A stretch of 64,000 nucleotides of DNA from Aminobacterium sp. MB27-C1 (GTDB lineage: Bacteria > Synergistota > Synergistia > Synergistales > Aminobacteriaceae): positions 2,046,001 through 2,110,000 of the forward strand of contig NZ_CP133089.1 in the NCBI RefSeq assembly GCF_030908405.1, given 5' to 3'. The position numbers and the translations under genes were made by a program. Shown piece by piece: positions 1 through 8,544 of the stretch. Within the stretch, counting starts at the first letter, position 1. Every line of letters starts with the position of its first letter. The notes beneath the pieces were generated by a model. That model did not search any database, was not told the DNA's origin, and was given only the letters and a program-made list of their open reading frames with translations.

Positions 1-1
1 C

Positions 2-1288
2 CCCATAATCGGAACTCGCTATGAAACACCTCTCAAAGAAGGGGGAGACAATCCTCCATATCTTGTCTTTGATGATTTGGGGCAAAACCGACCTCTTTCA
101 AAAGGTCTGGCCCGACGCATTGTACGAACAATACTTGAAAAGAAATACAAAGGGATCTGTCCACCAGAGTATATAAGTATGGTCGTTAACTCATTCAATG
201 ACGATCCTATACGTTTACGTCCATTTGTTTATATAAAAGAAGCACAGGCATCCTTACCTGTTCGAAATATTCCAGATGATGAAAAGATAGCGCTACTTAT
301 GAACAAAGAACATATTATTCATCATGTACATGAAAGAGGTTATGTCGAATCCCCTGTTCGCATTGGTCGAATTCTTTCCCATCTAGAGAAAAGCGGGCTT
401 TTCAAAGAAGAAAGACTTCGCCCTATACCTGATTCATGGCTTCGTAATATTCACGATGGAGATTTTTTAGACTATCTTAAAAAAGTATGCACATCTATAG
501 GCAAAAATCCGTCAGTCTATCCTTATGTTTTCCCCATACGAAATGCAACCCGACCTCCCAAAGAACTTGTTATACGTGCAGGATACTATTGTATAGATAC
601 ATTTACACCTCTAAACGGCCCTGCATGGCAAGCGGCCCGTCAAGCAATAAACTGTGCCATTACTGGAGCCAAGCTTCTCGAAGAAGGCCATCACCTTGCC
701 TATGCCTTAATTCGCCCTCCAGGCCATCATAGTGAACGAAGAGCCTTTGGAGGGTTCTGTTATCTAAATAGTACAGCCGCTGCAGCCCAGTATCTCAGTC
801 ATAGGGGTACGGTAGCCATCCTTGATATTGACTATCATCACGGCAATGGACAACAAAATATTTTCTACAAAAGAAATGACGTCCTCACAATCTCGATTCA
901 CGGTCACCCATCCTTTGCCTATCCCTATTTCAGTGGATTTGAAGACGAAAAAGGGGAAGGGGAAGGAAAGGGATATAACGTTAATATTCCTTTATCGGAG
1001 AATATTGACGGGGAAAAATATGGAGAGGCCCTTCATCGTGCCCTCAAAATAATACGCCGCTTCTCTCCTTCCTTTCTTGTTGTAGCTCTTGGATTCGATA
1101 CTGCACAAAAAGACCCTACAGGAAGTTGGAACTTAACAGCTAAAGATTTTTACGCAAATGGCAGAGATATTGGTAAGGAGAAATACCCTACTCTTGTCGT
1201 TCAAGAGGGCGGATACGATACCAAAAGGATAGGAATAAACGCCCGTTCCTTTTTTACAGGTTTATGGGAAGGAACATTTTTTAGATAA
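2..1288 (+). CDS. Histone deacetylase / acetylpolyamine amidohydrolase family protein, 5' end cut by the window edge
   Basis: Zn-dependent deacetylase-fold hydrolase, probably removing acetyl groups from acetylated polyamines or another small amide. Visible family signatures are RPPGHHS near 711-730, FGGFCYLN near 745, the zinc site DIDYHHGNG near 823-850 (Asp and His ligands), LGFD near 1088 with the third Asp, and the C-terminal QEGGYD near 1203. A TTG at 77 could be taken as the start, but the frame is open without a stop back to base 2 and reads as sensible protein, so the true start lies upstream of the window. The HDAC homology begins only around base 300, so there is an N-terminal extension of at least about 100 residues that I do not recognise. 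The gene ends at a hairpin shared with the convergent MFS gene. Family call is secure; substrate is not. Confidence 0.85.
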   Translation, partial: PIIGTRYETPLKEGGDNPPYLVFDDLGQNRPLSKGLARRIVRTILEKKYKGICPPEYISMVVNSFNDDPIRLRPFVYIKEAQASLPVRNIPDDEKIALLMNKEHIIHHVHERGYVESPVRIGRILSHLEKSGLFKEERLRPIPDSWLRNIHDGDFLDYLKKVCTSIGKNPSVYPYVFPIRNATRPPKELVIRAGYYCIDTFTPLNGPAWQAARQAINCAITGAKLLEEGHHLAYALIRPPGHHSERRAFGGFCYLNSTAAAAQYLSHRGTVAILDIDYHHGNGQQNIFYKRNDVLTISIHGHPSFAYPYFSGFEDEKGEGEGKGYNVNIPLSENIDGEKYGEALHRALKIIRRFSPSFLVVALGFDTAQKDPTGSWNLTAKDFYANGRDIGKEKYPTLVVQEGGYDTKRIGINARSFFTGLWEGTFFR

Positions 1289-1328
1289 AAGACAGGAGGC
1301 ACAAACAATATTCATGCCTCTTGTCTTT
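1288..1328. terminator. Bidirectional terminator hairpin between convergent genes
   Basis: AAAGACAGGAGGC pairs with GCCTCTTGTCTTT with one G-U pair. An A run precedes and a T run follows, so it can serve both the HDAC-like gene and the MFS gene. Confidence 0.75.
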
Positions 1329-1336
1329 AAATCTTC

Positions 1337-2515
1337 TTATTCAGCGGATCGAAACGACTTCATAAAAACCATGGGAAGAGCAAGAAGAGGAAGTGCCGCA
1401 ACCACAAGCATTGTGCTGGTAATTCCAAAGACATCGCCCAACTTTCCTAACGGCCCTGTCAACAAATTGGCTACCCCCCACGATAATCCCATAACAATGG
1501 AACTCGCCATACCTCGAGAATGAGGAACCTGTTCCTGAGCTACTGCCGCCGTTATAGGCATACTTGAATTAAGAAAAGATGTTCCCAGAATATATAATAT
1601 TATTGATGTTTTTCCACCTATATAAGCAGCAGGAATCATACAGATGGGACCAGCGATAAGAACAAATATAAGAACTCGAACCTTTCCCCATCTATCAGAA
1701 AGTTTACCGCTAATAAGCATAGCAATTGTGCTACACAGCATAATCAAAAAGAGAATAGTTCCAACCATACTAATGTTGCCGCCTTCAGAAACAATACGGA
1801 TGGGGAGAAAGAATCGAATTCCCTGGCTCGTTGCATCTCGCGCCATAGAAACCATCCATACTGGATAGATTACTCCAAGCACTGAAAATAAAGAGTGAAA
1901 AAGTCCCCCCTGATTCTTAGGGAACTCGGCCGCTTCTTCACTTAAAACAGGCATATACCGATAAATAGCAATCGCGAGAATAAGAACAGGTACAATGGCA
2001 ATATAAGGGATTTTCTCTACCCCCACTATTTTTGCCAAAGCAACTGCAAAAAGAGGACTTATCGTTACTCCTATATTTCCGGCAACACTAAAAATTGCCA
2101 ATGAAACGGTTAATTTTTCCTGAGGAACAACATGTCCCACTCCTCCATGTCCCTGAGGATGAAAGGTGGCACTACCTACTCCCCAAAGTCCCACTAAAAA
2201 AAGAGCCATTCCATACGTAGGAGAACTTGGAAGAAAGGTTGCCCCGAGACATGTCAAGATGGGCCCAATCATAACTAAGTATGAACGTGCAGTCCGATCT
2301 GAAACATATCCGAGTAATGGCTGAAGAAAAATATGTATAATACCAACCACAGAATTAAGTAATCCCGCCTGAGCCATAGTAATACCAAGTCGAGATATAA
2401 GAGTTGGAACAAATGTCGGGAGAAACGCTGCATAAAGGTCATTGAAAAAATGTCCAATCGAAAGAAGAGAAAGTTTAAATTTAGGACGATCCACACATAC
2501 GGTTCTGTCTATCAT
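1337..2515 (-). CDS. MFS transporter, fosmidomycin-resistance (Fsr)-like
   Basis: Major facilitator with about 12 hydrophobic segments. The N-terminal GHFFNDLYAAFLPT stretch and the GSATFHPQGHG motif are typical of the Fsr/FosR branch of MFS drug exporters. The frame is open to 2560, but I place the start at the ATG at 2515 because AGGGGG lies 9 nt upstream of it; the extra upstream residues are basic and not conserved-looking. The cupin gene lies 77 nt upstream on the same strand, so the two may be co-transcribed. The substrate cannot be read from sequence. Confidence 0.85.
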   Translation of the reverse strand: MIDRTVCVDRPKFKLSLLSIGHFFNDLYAAFLPTFVPTLISRLGITMAQAGLLNSVVGIIHIFLQPLLGYVSDRTARSYLVMIGPILTCLGATFLPSSPTYGMALFLVGLWGVGSATFHPQGHGGVGHVVPQEKLTVSLAIFSVAGNIGVTISPLFAVALAKIVGVEKIPYIAIVPVLILAIAIYRYMPVLSEEAAEFPKNQGGLFHSLFSVLGVIYPVWMVSMARDATSQGIRFFLPIRIVSEGGNISMVGTILFLIMLCSTIAMLISGKLSDRWGKVRVLIFVLIAGPICMIPAAYIGGKTSIILYILGTSFLNSSMPITAAVAQEQVPHSRGMASSIVMGLSWGVANLLTGPLGKLGDVFGITSTMLVVAALPLLALPMVFMKSFRSAE

Positions 2516-2592
2516 GATTTTTTGCCCCCTGAATAACAAAAACTTTTTATATCGTAACACGTCTTAATAAAAAAAAGAACCGTAGGGGTGTA

Positions 2593-2910
2593 TTACTCTT
2601 TCCAAAAAAAAGCAAGCCAAATACACGGTGGCTCTTTTGTAGTGCTGGAGACACGGTGTTTTTCGTGAGGTGAGATAAGAACCCAATCTCCAACTTTTAA
2701 AGTACGTCGAGCCCCATCAGCCCAATCGATTATACCTTCGCCTTGTATTACGCAAACCCACTCGAATTCTTCCTGATCATACCAAAAATCCTTCGGGGAA
2801 GATTGACCTGTAGAAACAATACGTTCAACTCTAACGTTGCTACCTGCCGCTAATATCTCTGAAATCTCTTTACTCCAATCAATATTCTTTTTATCAAAAA
2901 GATTCTTCAT
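2593..2910 (-). CDS. Small cupin-domain protein
   Basis: A 105-residue single-domain cupin. The central beta-barrel contains the first cupin motif region (EFEWVCVIQGEGIIDW) and the second (LKVGDWVLISPHEKHRV) with the metal-binding His pattern mostly kept. Cupins of this size are often metal-binding sensors or sugar/amino acid isomerase-like proteins; the role here is unknown. The start is the ATG at 2910, preceded by GAGGAGGGG at good spacing, rather than an upstream in-frame ATG at 2925. It may be co-transcribed with the MFS gene downstream. Confidence 0.8.
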   Translation of the reverse strand: MKNLFDKKNIDWSKEISEILAAGSNVRVERIVSTGQSSPKDFWYDQEEFEWVCVIQGEGIIDWADGARRTLKVGDWVLISPHEKHRVSSTTKEPPCIWLAFFWKE

Positions 2911-2942
2911 TTTTCCCCTCCTCACCCTATATTATGATACAC

Positions 2943-2973
2943 AAAAAGCGGGTCTTTAAAAGACCCGCTTCTG
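2943..2973 (-). terminator. Rho-independent terminator of the deacylase operon
   Basis: Perfect hairpin AAGCGGGTCTTT / AAAGACCCGCTT with a short loop; on the minus strand it is followed by a T run. It lies just after the stop of the 2996-4165 gene. Confidence 0.8.
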
Positions 2974-2995
2974 AGGGGAACGATCTTATTGTGGA

Positions 2996-4165
2996 TTAAT
3001 CGTAGTAGATGTTTTGAGCTGGTGCATCCTCAGGGTTTTTCATATAGGTGCCCAGCGTGTTCTCTATAACTTCCGTATAGCCTGGAACCCCAGAGATAAC
3101 AACGGGGCGATCAACGGCTGTAAGAGAATAAAATTCAAGCATTTTCTGGAATGTGGAGGAATGGCGTCCCACCCGAACATCGATAGGCCAGCCCCGCTCG
3201 TCGATAGGAGCGTAGAGGAGCTTGTGTTCCCCCGCCTTCATAACAAACTCATCGCGGCCCGTCATGAGCAGATATTCGTCGGTAATGCCACGAATACGGT
3301 CAAGCATGGGTTCGGCAACCTCAACGAGAAGAGACATGGCGTCGGTATGATCGCCGATCTCTCTGTGAGACAAGCCGTGAAGGGCCTTGGGTGAAAACTC
3401 CATGCTCAGGGGCACTTCGAAAAGCTCGGCGGTGAGGGTCATGGATGTCATGGCCGCTACGGCCTGCCCCTTCTCATGGCTTACGATGGTATTTTCCACC
3501 GGATATTCAAGCTCGGCCTCGTGAAGATCCACGGCGATATCCACCTTCTCCTGGCGAATGAGCTGGGTCATGGCCCAGGTGGTTCGCTCTGTAAGGGCGC
3601 CGTTGGGTCGACCCGGCCAGGTTCTGTTCAGGTTTCTGATATCCATATAGGCCAACATCTGACGGCTGGGATAGTGGATATACACTTCGGGATCGGGCCA
3701 CGAGTCCAGTGGATTGGTGCAGCGGTCGCCCATACGGAACTGCTTCTGTCCCCACGGCGTCTTTACGTAGTAGTACGTGGGGTAGGCCTCGCCCATACGA
3801 GTGCATGTAGAAGCGCTTCGGTTCGCCCGAATAATGACGATGAGCCGTCCCTGCTCCACCTTCACGTTCTCGGCGACGAGAAGGGCTCCGAGGTTGCACG
3901 CCGGCTCCTCGGGGTGGGTTCCTCCAATAAGCAGAGCCGTTCCGCCAGGAACACCACTGTCAAAAATGTAGACGTTGCTGTCGTTGGGCGTTCCCTTCAA
4001 CGTCGGTTCGTAGTCTGAGAGTTTCTTCACCTCAGTAAGTGAGGGAGAGGGAACTACCGGTTCCTTGAAATGTCGGTGTCCGTAAAACTCCCGTCCGGCA
4101 ATAGCCACGAAAACAAGGGCTACGACCAACGAAAGTATCTTGATGCCATTCAGTTTTCCCTTCAT
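2996..4165 (-). CDS. Exported or membrane-anchored AstE/AspA-type zinc deacylase (M14-like)
   Basis: Member of the succinylglutamate desuccinylase/aspartoacylase superfamily. An N-terminal hydrophobic segment (residues about 8-24) marks it as exported or anchored. Zinc ligands are visible in GGTHPEE (H and E, residues about 81-87) and VDLHEAE (third ligand His). The C-terminal third resembles the beta domain of these amidohydrolases. It is the third gene of an operon with a small membrane protein (19 nt gap) and a permease, which suggests it acts on an acyl-amino acid or peptide-like compound that the permease handles; that link is inference. The region is visibly richer in GC than its neighbours. 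Confidence 0.75.
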   Translation of the reverse strand: MKGKLNGIKILSLVVALVFVAIAGREFYGHRHFKEPVVPSPSLTEVKKLSDYEPTLKGTPNDSNVYIFDSGVPGGTALLIGGTHPEEPACNLGALLVAENVKVEQGRLIVIIRANRSASTCTRMGEAYPTYYYVKTPWGQKQFRMGDRCTNPLDSWPDPEVYIHYPSRQMLAYMDIRNLNRTWPGRPNGALTERTTWAMTQLIRQEKVDIAVDLHEAELEYPVENTIVSHEKGQAVAAMTSMTLTAELFEVPLSMEFSPKALHGLSHREIGDHTDAMSLLVEVAEPMLDRIRGITDEYLLMTGRDEFVMKAGEHKLLYAPIDERGWPIDVRVGRHSSTFQKMLEFYSLTAVDRPVVISGVPGYTEVIENTLGTYMKNPEDAPAQNIYYD

Positions 4166-4184
4166 CTTCTCTTCACCCCTCTTC

Positions 4185-4349
4185 CTACTTCAGCCGAAGG
4201 ATTCTCAGCACGAAGGGCATGAGCACAATGCTGTAGAGCACTGCTTCCTGGGCATTCCTTGTCTTGATGAAGTTGCAGAGTATGGCGCCTCCGAAGAAGA
4301 GGACCATAGCGTAATACAGGTACATAATGATGGTATTTGCCAATATCAT
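4185..4349 (-). CDS. Small hydrophobic membrane protein (54 aa)
   Basis: A 54-residue ORF that starts with ATG at 4349 and ends at TAG 4185-4187. It encodes a hydrophobic N-terminal helix (ILANTIIMYLYYAMVLFFGG) and a second hydrophobic C-terminal stretch (VLYSIVLMPFVL), so two membrane segments are likely. It sits 6 nt after the permease stop and 19 nt before the deacylase start, tightly packed as in a true operon. A small subunit of the neighbouring permease, comparable to the small subunits of TRAP or tripartite carriers, is a reasonable guess but not shown. Confidence 0.7.
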   Translation of the reverse strand: MILANTIIMYLYYAMVLFFGGAILCNFIKTRNAQEAVLYSIVLMPFVLRILRLK

Positions 4350-4355
4350 GATTCT

Positions 4356-5684
4356 CTAGCCTCCAAGAAATGACAGTCTGGTGCTGAAGATGAGAAAGAG
4401 CGTTCCCAAGATGGCGATGAAGGCCATGGGCACCAGACAGGCTTTCACAAAATCCCCGAAATACCGTCCCTTATACCCCAGTTCCATAACTGTGGCCCGT
4501 CCCACGACGGCGGTTGGCGGCAAACAGTCTCCCAGAGGCCATATGACCGCCATGGCCGATAAGGCGATGATGGGGTCGAGACCGCGCATGTTGAAGAGCA
4601 TGATGAGCGGTACGCCCAGCAACGGAGCAACAGCATACTGCACCAGTCCCTCAGAGAGGGGCAGAATAATGCAGAGGGTGAGGTAGAGCACTCCCAGGGG
4701 AAGGGTAACCACCGCCAGGGAGATGAGCCCTCTCGCTCCGCTCAGGGCCATAATCTGTATAAGTACACCTACAACCACCATGATGCCTACGAGAGGAAGA
4801 AGGCCGTGAACGGTGGAACAGGCGATAGACCAGAACTGAAGTTTGCGCGGGCTGAGAAGCACCACTGCGAAAGAAGCGACCATGAAGAGCAGGGGCAATC
4901 CCAGTACGGGCAGTGAGAAGAACCAGATTCGTCCCGCAATAACGCAAGCCAACAGTAGAATGAATGGGGCAAGAACTCTGAACCAGTTTTGTCCTTCCGG
5001 CGCTTCCGGAAGATTGGCCAGAGCCTGGTCGAGATCAATCTTCTTCGTTCCTCGTCCTGCAAGCCAGAACATGGAGAAGAGCGCTCCGGCAACGGAGAGG
5101 ACAAACAGCGGTTTGCCGAATCCCACGTAGGGCATGTTGGCACCAGCGGCAGCCATCATGGCCCAGAGGTTGATAGGAGGAGCGGCAGCGCTCATGGCTG
5201 CTCCTAAAAAGATGATGGCCGCCCGTTTCGTTTCATCGACACCCATGGCAGCCAGAACAGAACCAACGAGGGCTCCTACGGTAAGAACCGTTGTTGCACC
5301 GGAACCGGTCAGGGCTCCGGGAAGAAGCAGCACGAAGGTGAGCAGCAAAAGGCAGATGGTTCGTCTTGAATGGAAGGTCGAAACGATCTTCCGAACAATA
5401 AAGGCGACGCCGCCACTTTCCCGAAGAAGGGCCATGAAGAAGGTAGCCGTGAGAAAAATGAGGCAGACATCAAAGTAGGTGAAAGCGCCTTCCACAATGT
5501 GACGAATGGGAAGAAGGGCCACGGGATTGTGGGGACTTCCCGTTACGCTGAGCATGATGGAGTGAGCGGCAGCTCCTGCCAAGGCTGCTACGAACATCGA
5601 AAGCTCCGTGCTCAGCTTCATGACTTTCGGAATGATGAAAGCCACGGCTATGACTAATAAAATTACTACTGAGTGTGTGAACAT
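4356..5684 (-). CDS. Ion-transporter-superfamily permease (TRAP large subunit / DctM-like)
   Basis: A 442-residue polytopic membrane protein with about 12 hydrophobic segments. It contains the GSGATTVLTVGAL segment and the APPINLWAMMAA segment typical of IT-superfamily carboxylate transporters, and a second half-repeat near the end (WPLGDCLPPTAVVGRA). Carboxylates, including dicarboxylates and N-acyl amino acids, are the usual substrates of these families. First gene of an operon with a small membrane protein and an exported deacylase. Upstream are an imperfect palindrome and, beyond it, a two-component system on the same strand, which could control it. Confidence 0.7.
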   Translation of the reverse strand: MFTHSVVILLVIAVAFIIPKVMKLSTELSMFVAALAGAAAHSIMLSVTGSPHNPVALLPIRHIVEGAFTYFDVCLIFLTATFFMALLRESGGVAFIVRKIVSTFHSRRTICLLLLTFVLLLPGALTGSGATTVLTVGALVGSVLAAMGVDETKRAAIIFLGAAMSAAAPPINLWAMMAAAGANMPYVGFGKPLFVLSVAGALFSMFWLAGRGTKKIDLDQALANLPEAPEGQNWFRVLAPFILLLACVIAGRIWFFSLPVLGLPLLFMVASFAVVLLSPRKLQFWSIACSTVHGLLPLVGIMVVVGVLIQIMALSGARGLISLAVVTLPLGVLYLTLCIILPLSEGLVQYAVAPLLGVPLIMLFNMRGLDPIIALSAMAVIWPLGDCLPPTAVVGRATVMELGYKGRYFGDFVKACLVPMAFIAILGTLFLIFSTRLSFLGG

Positions 5685-5797
5685 TAGATCCGATCTCCTG
5701 TCATAAAGGATGAGAACATTGATAGTTTAGTAACAAACGTCTCTATTTTAGGTAAGGAAACCTTATTACGACAAGAGATTTGAACCTATTGTTTCAA

Positions 5798-5825
5798 AGT
5801 GTAATGTTTAGTACAATACTACACT
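5798..5825. promoter_or_regulatory. Imperfect palindrome upstream of the permease operon, candidate operator
   Basis: AGTGTAATGTT and AATACTACACT are inverted repeats (9 of 11 positions match) around a 6-nt centre TAGTAC. It lies 114 nt upstream of the permease start in the only non-coding gap between the permease operon and the two-component genes. The size and symmetry suit a dimeric response regulator, but binding is inferred. Confidence 0.45.
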
Positions 5826-5893
5826 GCTTAAAAAAGCTCTCAGGTGCGAGCCCTGCGTATTTCGTAAAAATGAACAAAATGAACAAAATAAAA

Positions 5894-5911
5894 GGGAACC
5901 ATCCGGTTCCC
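5894..5911 (-). terminator. Terminator after the response regulator gene
   Basis: GGGAACC / GGTTCCC stem with a 4-nt loop, followed on the minus strand by TTTTATTTTG. It closes the C69 peptidase/sensor/regulator operon. Confidence 0.7.
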
Positions 5912-5923
5912 AAGTTATAGAAG

Positions 5924-6595
5924 TCAGTACTTATTGATAGGACGGCCGATTTCCTGATACTCTCGCTTCATCGTCGCCTTTCCAGAAGCGACGAGATATT
6001 CAAGATATCTTCGAGCAGTAATACGGGAAACCTGCAAGACTTCTGCCGTTTCCACCGCAGAAAGCGAACAATTGCTTTTTTTTAGTAAGGTGATAACTTT
6101 TTTTAACATCTCGGGGTTGAGTCCTTTGGGAAGAGTCGTCTGATAGTTTTTTCTATTTTTCACCTGAAACAAGCTATCAATCTCTGATTGATCAAAATCT
6201 CCTGATCCTTTTCTAAGCTTACTATCCATTTGCCTAAAAGATTCAAGAGAGGCTTTCAAACGGTCATAAACAAAGGGTTTCACTATATAATCAAAAGCTC
6301 CTGCTTGTATTGCTTCGTTTACTGTATTTGCATCGCGTGACGCTGAGACAATAATGACGTCAACGTTTTTCTTCTGTTCTCTTATTTTACGCAGTGCATT
6401 GAGACCATCAAGTCCGGGAAGGAAAATGTCAAGAATTAATAGCCGTATAGAAAGCGTGTCGAGTAAATCCAGCGCTTTTTGGCCATCTCCCGCGACAGCT
6501 ACAACACGGAACCCTTCAAGTGAATTAATAAAGTTCTGGTGAATTTCTGCCACCATTGGATCATCTTCCACAACGAGAACGTCTATTCTATTCAA
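5924..6595 (-). CDS. Response regulator, CitB/DcuR family
   Basis: Cytoplasmic transcription factor of 223 residues. Residues 1-120 form a receiver domain with the acidic pair in VVEDDPM, the phospho-acceptor Asp in LILDIFLPG, the Ser/Thr in IIVSAS and Lys in IVKPF. The C-terminal part (about 155-223) carries a helix-turn-helix of the CitB/DcuR type (SAVETAEVLQVSRITARRYLEYL). The start overlaps the end of the sensor kinase gene by 8 nt, so the two are translationally coupled. Such pairs usually control uptake of organic acids or amino acids; the nearby permease operon is the obvious candidate target. Confidence 0.88.
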   Translation of the reverse strand: MNRIDVLVVEDDPMVAEIHQNFINSLEGFRVVAVAGDGQKALDLLDTLSIRLLILDIFLPGLDGLNALRKIREQKKNVDVIIVSASRDANTVNEAIQAGAFDYIVKPFVYDRLKASLESFRQMDSKLRKGSGDFDQSEIDSLFQVKNRKNYQTTLPKGLNPEMLKKVITLLKKSNCSLSAVETAEVLQVSRITARRYLEYLVASGKATMKREYQEIGRPINKY

Positions 6596-8543
6596 TCAGA
6601 TCTCCTCCTTCTCCGTTGGGGAGAGTCACTATAAACTCAGTATATTCTCCATATTTGAAATCAAGACAAATATCGCCACCTAAAGCATCAACCATCCGCC
6701 TGATATTATATAGGCCATAACCTGACGTTCGTGGTCGCGCCTTTGTTGAAAAGCCCTTTTCGAAAATTTTCTCTGCATTTTCTTCCGTTAGCCCTCCGGC
6801 ATTATCCCAGACACTCAACATAATCTGGTTCGATTCATCGAAAATGGAAAAGCTGATACGAGGAACCTTTATTGAAGCTTGAAGCATGGCTTCGATAGCA
6901 TTCTCCATAAGATTGCCCACAATAATAACCAGAGCCTGATCACTAATTTTAATTGATTCTCCACAGTAGCTATCTGGGGTAATTTCACAACCTATGCCAA
7001 GCTCTCGGCATCGTCCCATTTTCCCAAGCAAAATACCTCCTACTGCCGGATTCTTAATTCGTTCAGCTATCATAGAAGCCATTGTTTGCCCTGGAGCCTG
7101 TTCCTGAGAAATAAAATTCAGAGCCTTTGTATATTTTCCCAGCTGGATAAGCCCTGCTATAGCTTGCAACTTATTCATAAATTCATGGTTCTGCACGCGA
7201 AGCGATTCAACGTACATGCGCACACCTGTCATTTCTTCAGCCATGGCGTGTATTTCAGACATATCACGAAAACTGGCTATTGCACCGCAAATCTGACCAT
7301 TGATCGTCACTGGAACCTTGTTAATAATCAAAGGGGCGCCACCTACATTTTGTTCAAGGTCATAAACAGCCTCTTTTGAAGAAAGAACTCCCTTCAGATT
7401 AATTTCAGGAACCAATGAGTCGACATCCTCACCTTCAGCATCATAATGAATTCCAAGCAACTTCATAGCTGAATGGTTAATGAGAGTTATACGTCCCACA
7501 GAATCGACAGCCAATATTCCATCTCGAATGAAGTCGATCAACTTTTCTCTCTCTTTCACAACTCGTGCAACCTGTTTTTTCAAAGAGAAATTCCATAAAA
7601 GGATAAGGAAAATGGCAACGACAAAGGCACTGAGTACCTTTATGAGAAGCGTTTTATCAACAAATCCTTCATGCTTAAATTGATCAAACCATTTTTTATA
7701 AAGTTTCTCATATGTCCCGTCACTGTATATTTGACTCAAACCTTGTTTAAGCATTCGAGCCAATGTAATATCCCCATGAGTAATGGTAAATCCCCACTCT
7801 TTGGTAAAAAGAGAGGATTCCAACGGAACTACATTATTGATTTTGAGCTTTTTACACATAGATAATCCCTGATAAAGCCCCATCAGCACAAAGTCATACT
7901 GTCCCGAAGAAACGAGATGTATGCCTTCGACAGGATTATCTACGATTAAAACTTTCGACGTGAGGTAGCTTGATTGAAGATATGCTTTTTCTGCACTTCC
8001 CTGCTCCACAATCACCGTCTTTCCTGCAACGTCACTTAAGCGGCTGCCTTCAAGACCTTTTCTTGTAAAAACAGCGTATGGAACTTTGATGACAGGTAAA
8101 GAAAAATAGAACTCGCCTATTTCCTTACCAGAAACATCAGGCAAAAAAGCTGCTTCTCTCTGAGATACATCTGGAACGGAGGGGATATTTATAATAGGTG
8201 CCATATGGGGGAGAATAGCTGATTCTTCTCTTGCGCTTACCACGCCAAGTATCAAATCAACGCGAGAAGAATAAAGAAGAGACTCCACTTCTGTCCAGTG
8301 CACCATTTGGAAATTAAGAGAAAGATCTTGCTTCTTGGCAATGGTTTCCAAAACATCGATAAAGAACCCCTCTGGCAACTGACGATCGTTAAGATACTCA
8401 AAGGGAGTCAATGCTTTGTCCCCAACAACATAGATCACACGCCCAGAAGATTTGCTCCATCCATGTTGAGGGAAAAGCAGCAAAAACCCTGCCAAAAATA
8501 TTACAACAAGTAAATACAACCCGCATTTTTTCCCAAAGCTCAT
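6588..8543 (-). CDS. Sensor histidine kinase with a periplasmic amino-acid-binding-type domain
   Basis: A 651-residue membrane sensor. Order of domains: signal/TM segment (8-28); an extracytoplasmic bacterial solute-binding protein family 3 domain (about 35-270; FEYLNDRQLPEGFFIDV at its start); a TM helix near 285-303; a PAS domain (about 320-420); a CitA/DcuS-type phospho-acceptor region (RVQNHEFMNKLQAIAGLIQLG); and an HATPase domain with the N box NLMENAIEAM, DNAGG and GYGLYN. The family-3 solute-binding domain implies direct sensing of an amino acid or related molecule. The ATG at 8543 follows the stop of the C69 peptidase gene after a single base, so the peptidase, sensor and regulator form one operon. 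Confidence 0.85.
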   Translation of the reverse strand: MSFGKKCGLYLLVVIFLAGFLLLFPQHGWSKSSGRVIYVVGDKALTPFEYLNDRQLPEGFFIDVLETIAKKQDLSLNFQMVHWTEVESLLYSSRVDLILGVVSAREESAILPHMAPIINIPSVPDVSQREAAFLPDVSGKEIGEFYFSLPVIKVPYAVFTRKGLEGSRLSDVAGKTVIVEQGSAEKAYLQSSYLTSKVLIVDNPVEGIHLVSSGQYDFVLMGLYQGLSMCKKLKINNVVPLESSLFTKEWGFTITHGDITLARMLKQGLSQIYSDGTYEKLYKKWFDQFKHEGFVDKTLLIKVLSAFVVAIFLILLWNFSLKKQVARVVKEREKLIDFIRDGILAVDSVGRITLINHSAMKLLGIHYDAEGEDVDSLVPEINLKGVLSSKEAVYDLEQNVGGAPLIINKVPVTINGQICGAIASFRDMSEIHAMAEEMTGVRMYVESLRVQNHEFMNKLQAIAGLIQLGKYTKALNFISQEQAPGQTMASMIAERIKNPAVGGILLGKMGRCRELGIGCEITPDSYCGESIKISDQALVIIVGNLMENAIEAMLQASIKVPRISFSIFDESNQIMLSVWDNAGGLTEENAEKIFEKGFSTKARPRTSGYGLYNIRRMVDALGGDICLDFKYGEYTEFIVTLPNGEGGDLIE

Positions 8544-8544
8544 A

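Noticed and set aside
3014-4018. Plus-strand open frames of 126 and 180 codons opposite the deacylase gene
   Set aside because: They are antisense shadows in a GC-rich gene with clear family motifs on the minus strand.
4787-5657. Several overlapping 90-118 codon frames within the permease gene
   Set aside because: Shadows of the 442-codon membrane protein, which alone has hydrophobic periodicity and operon spacing.
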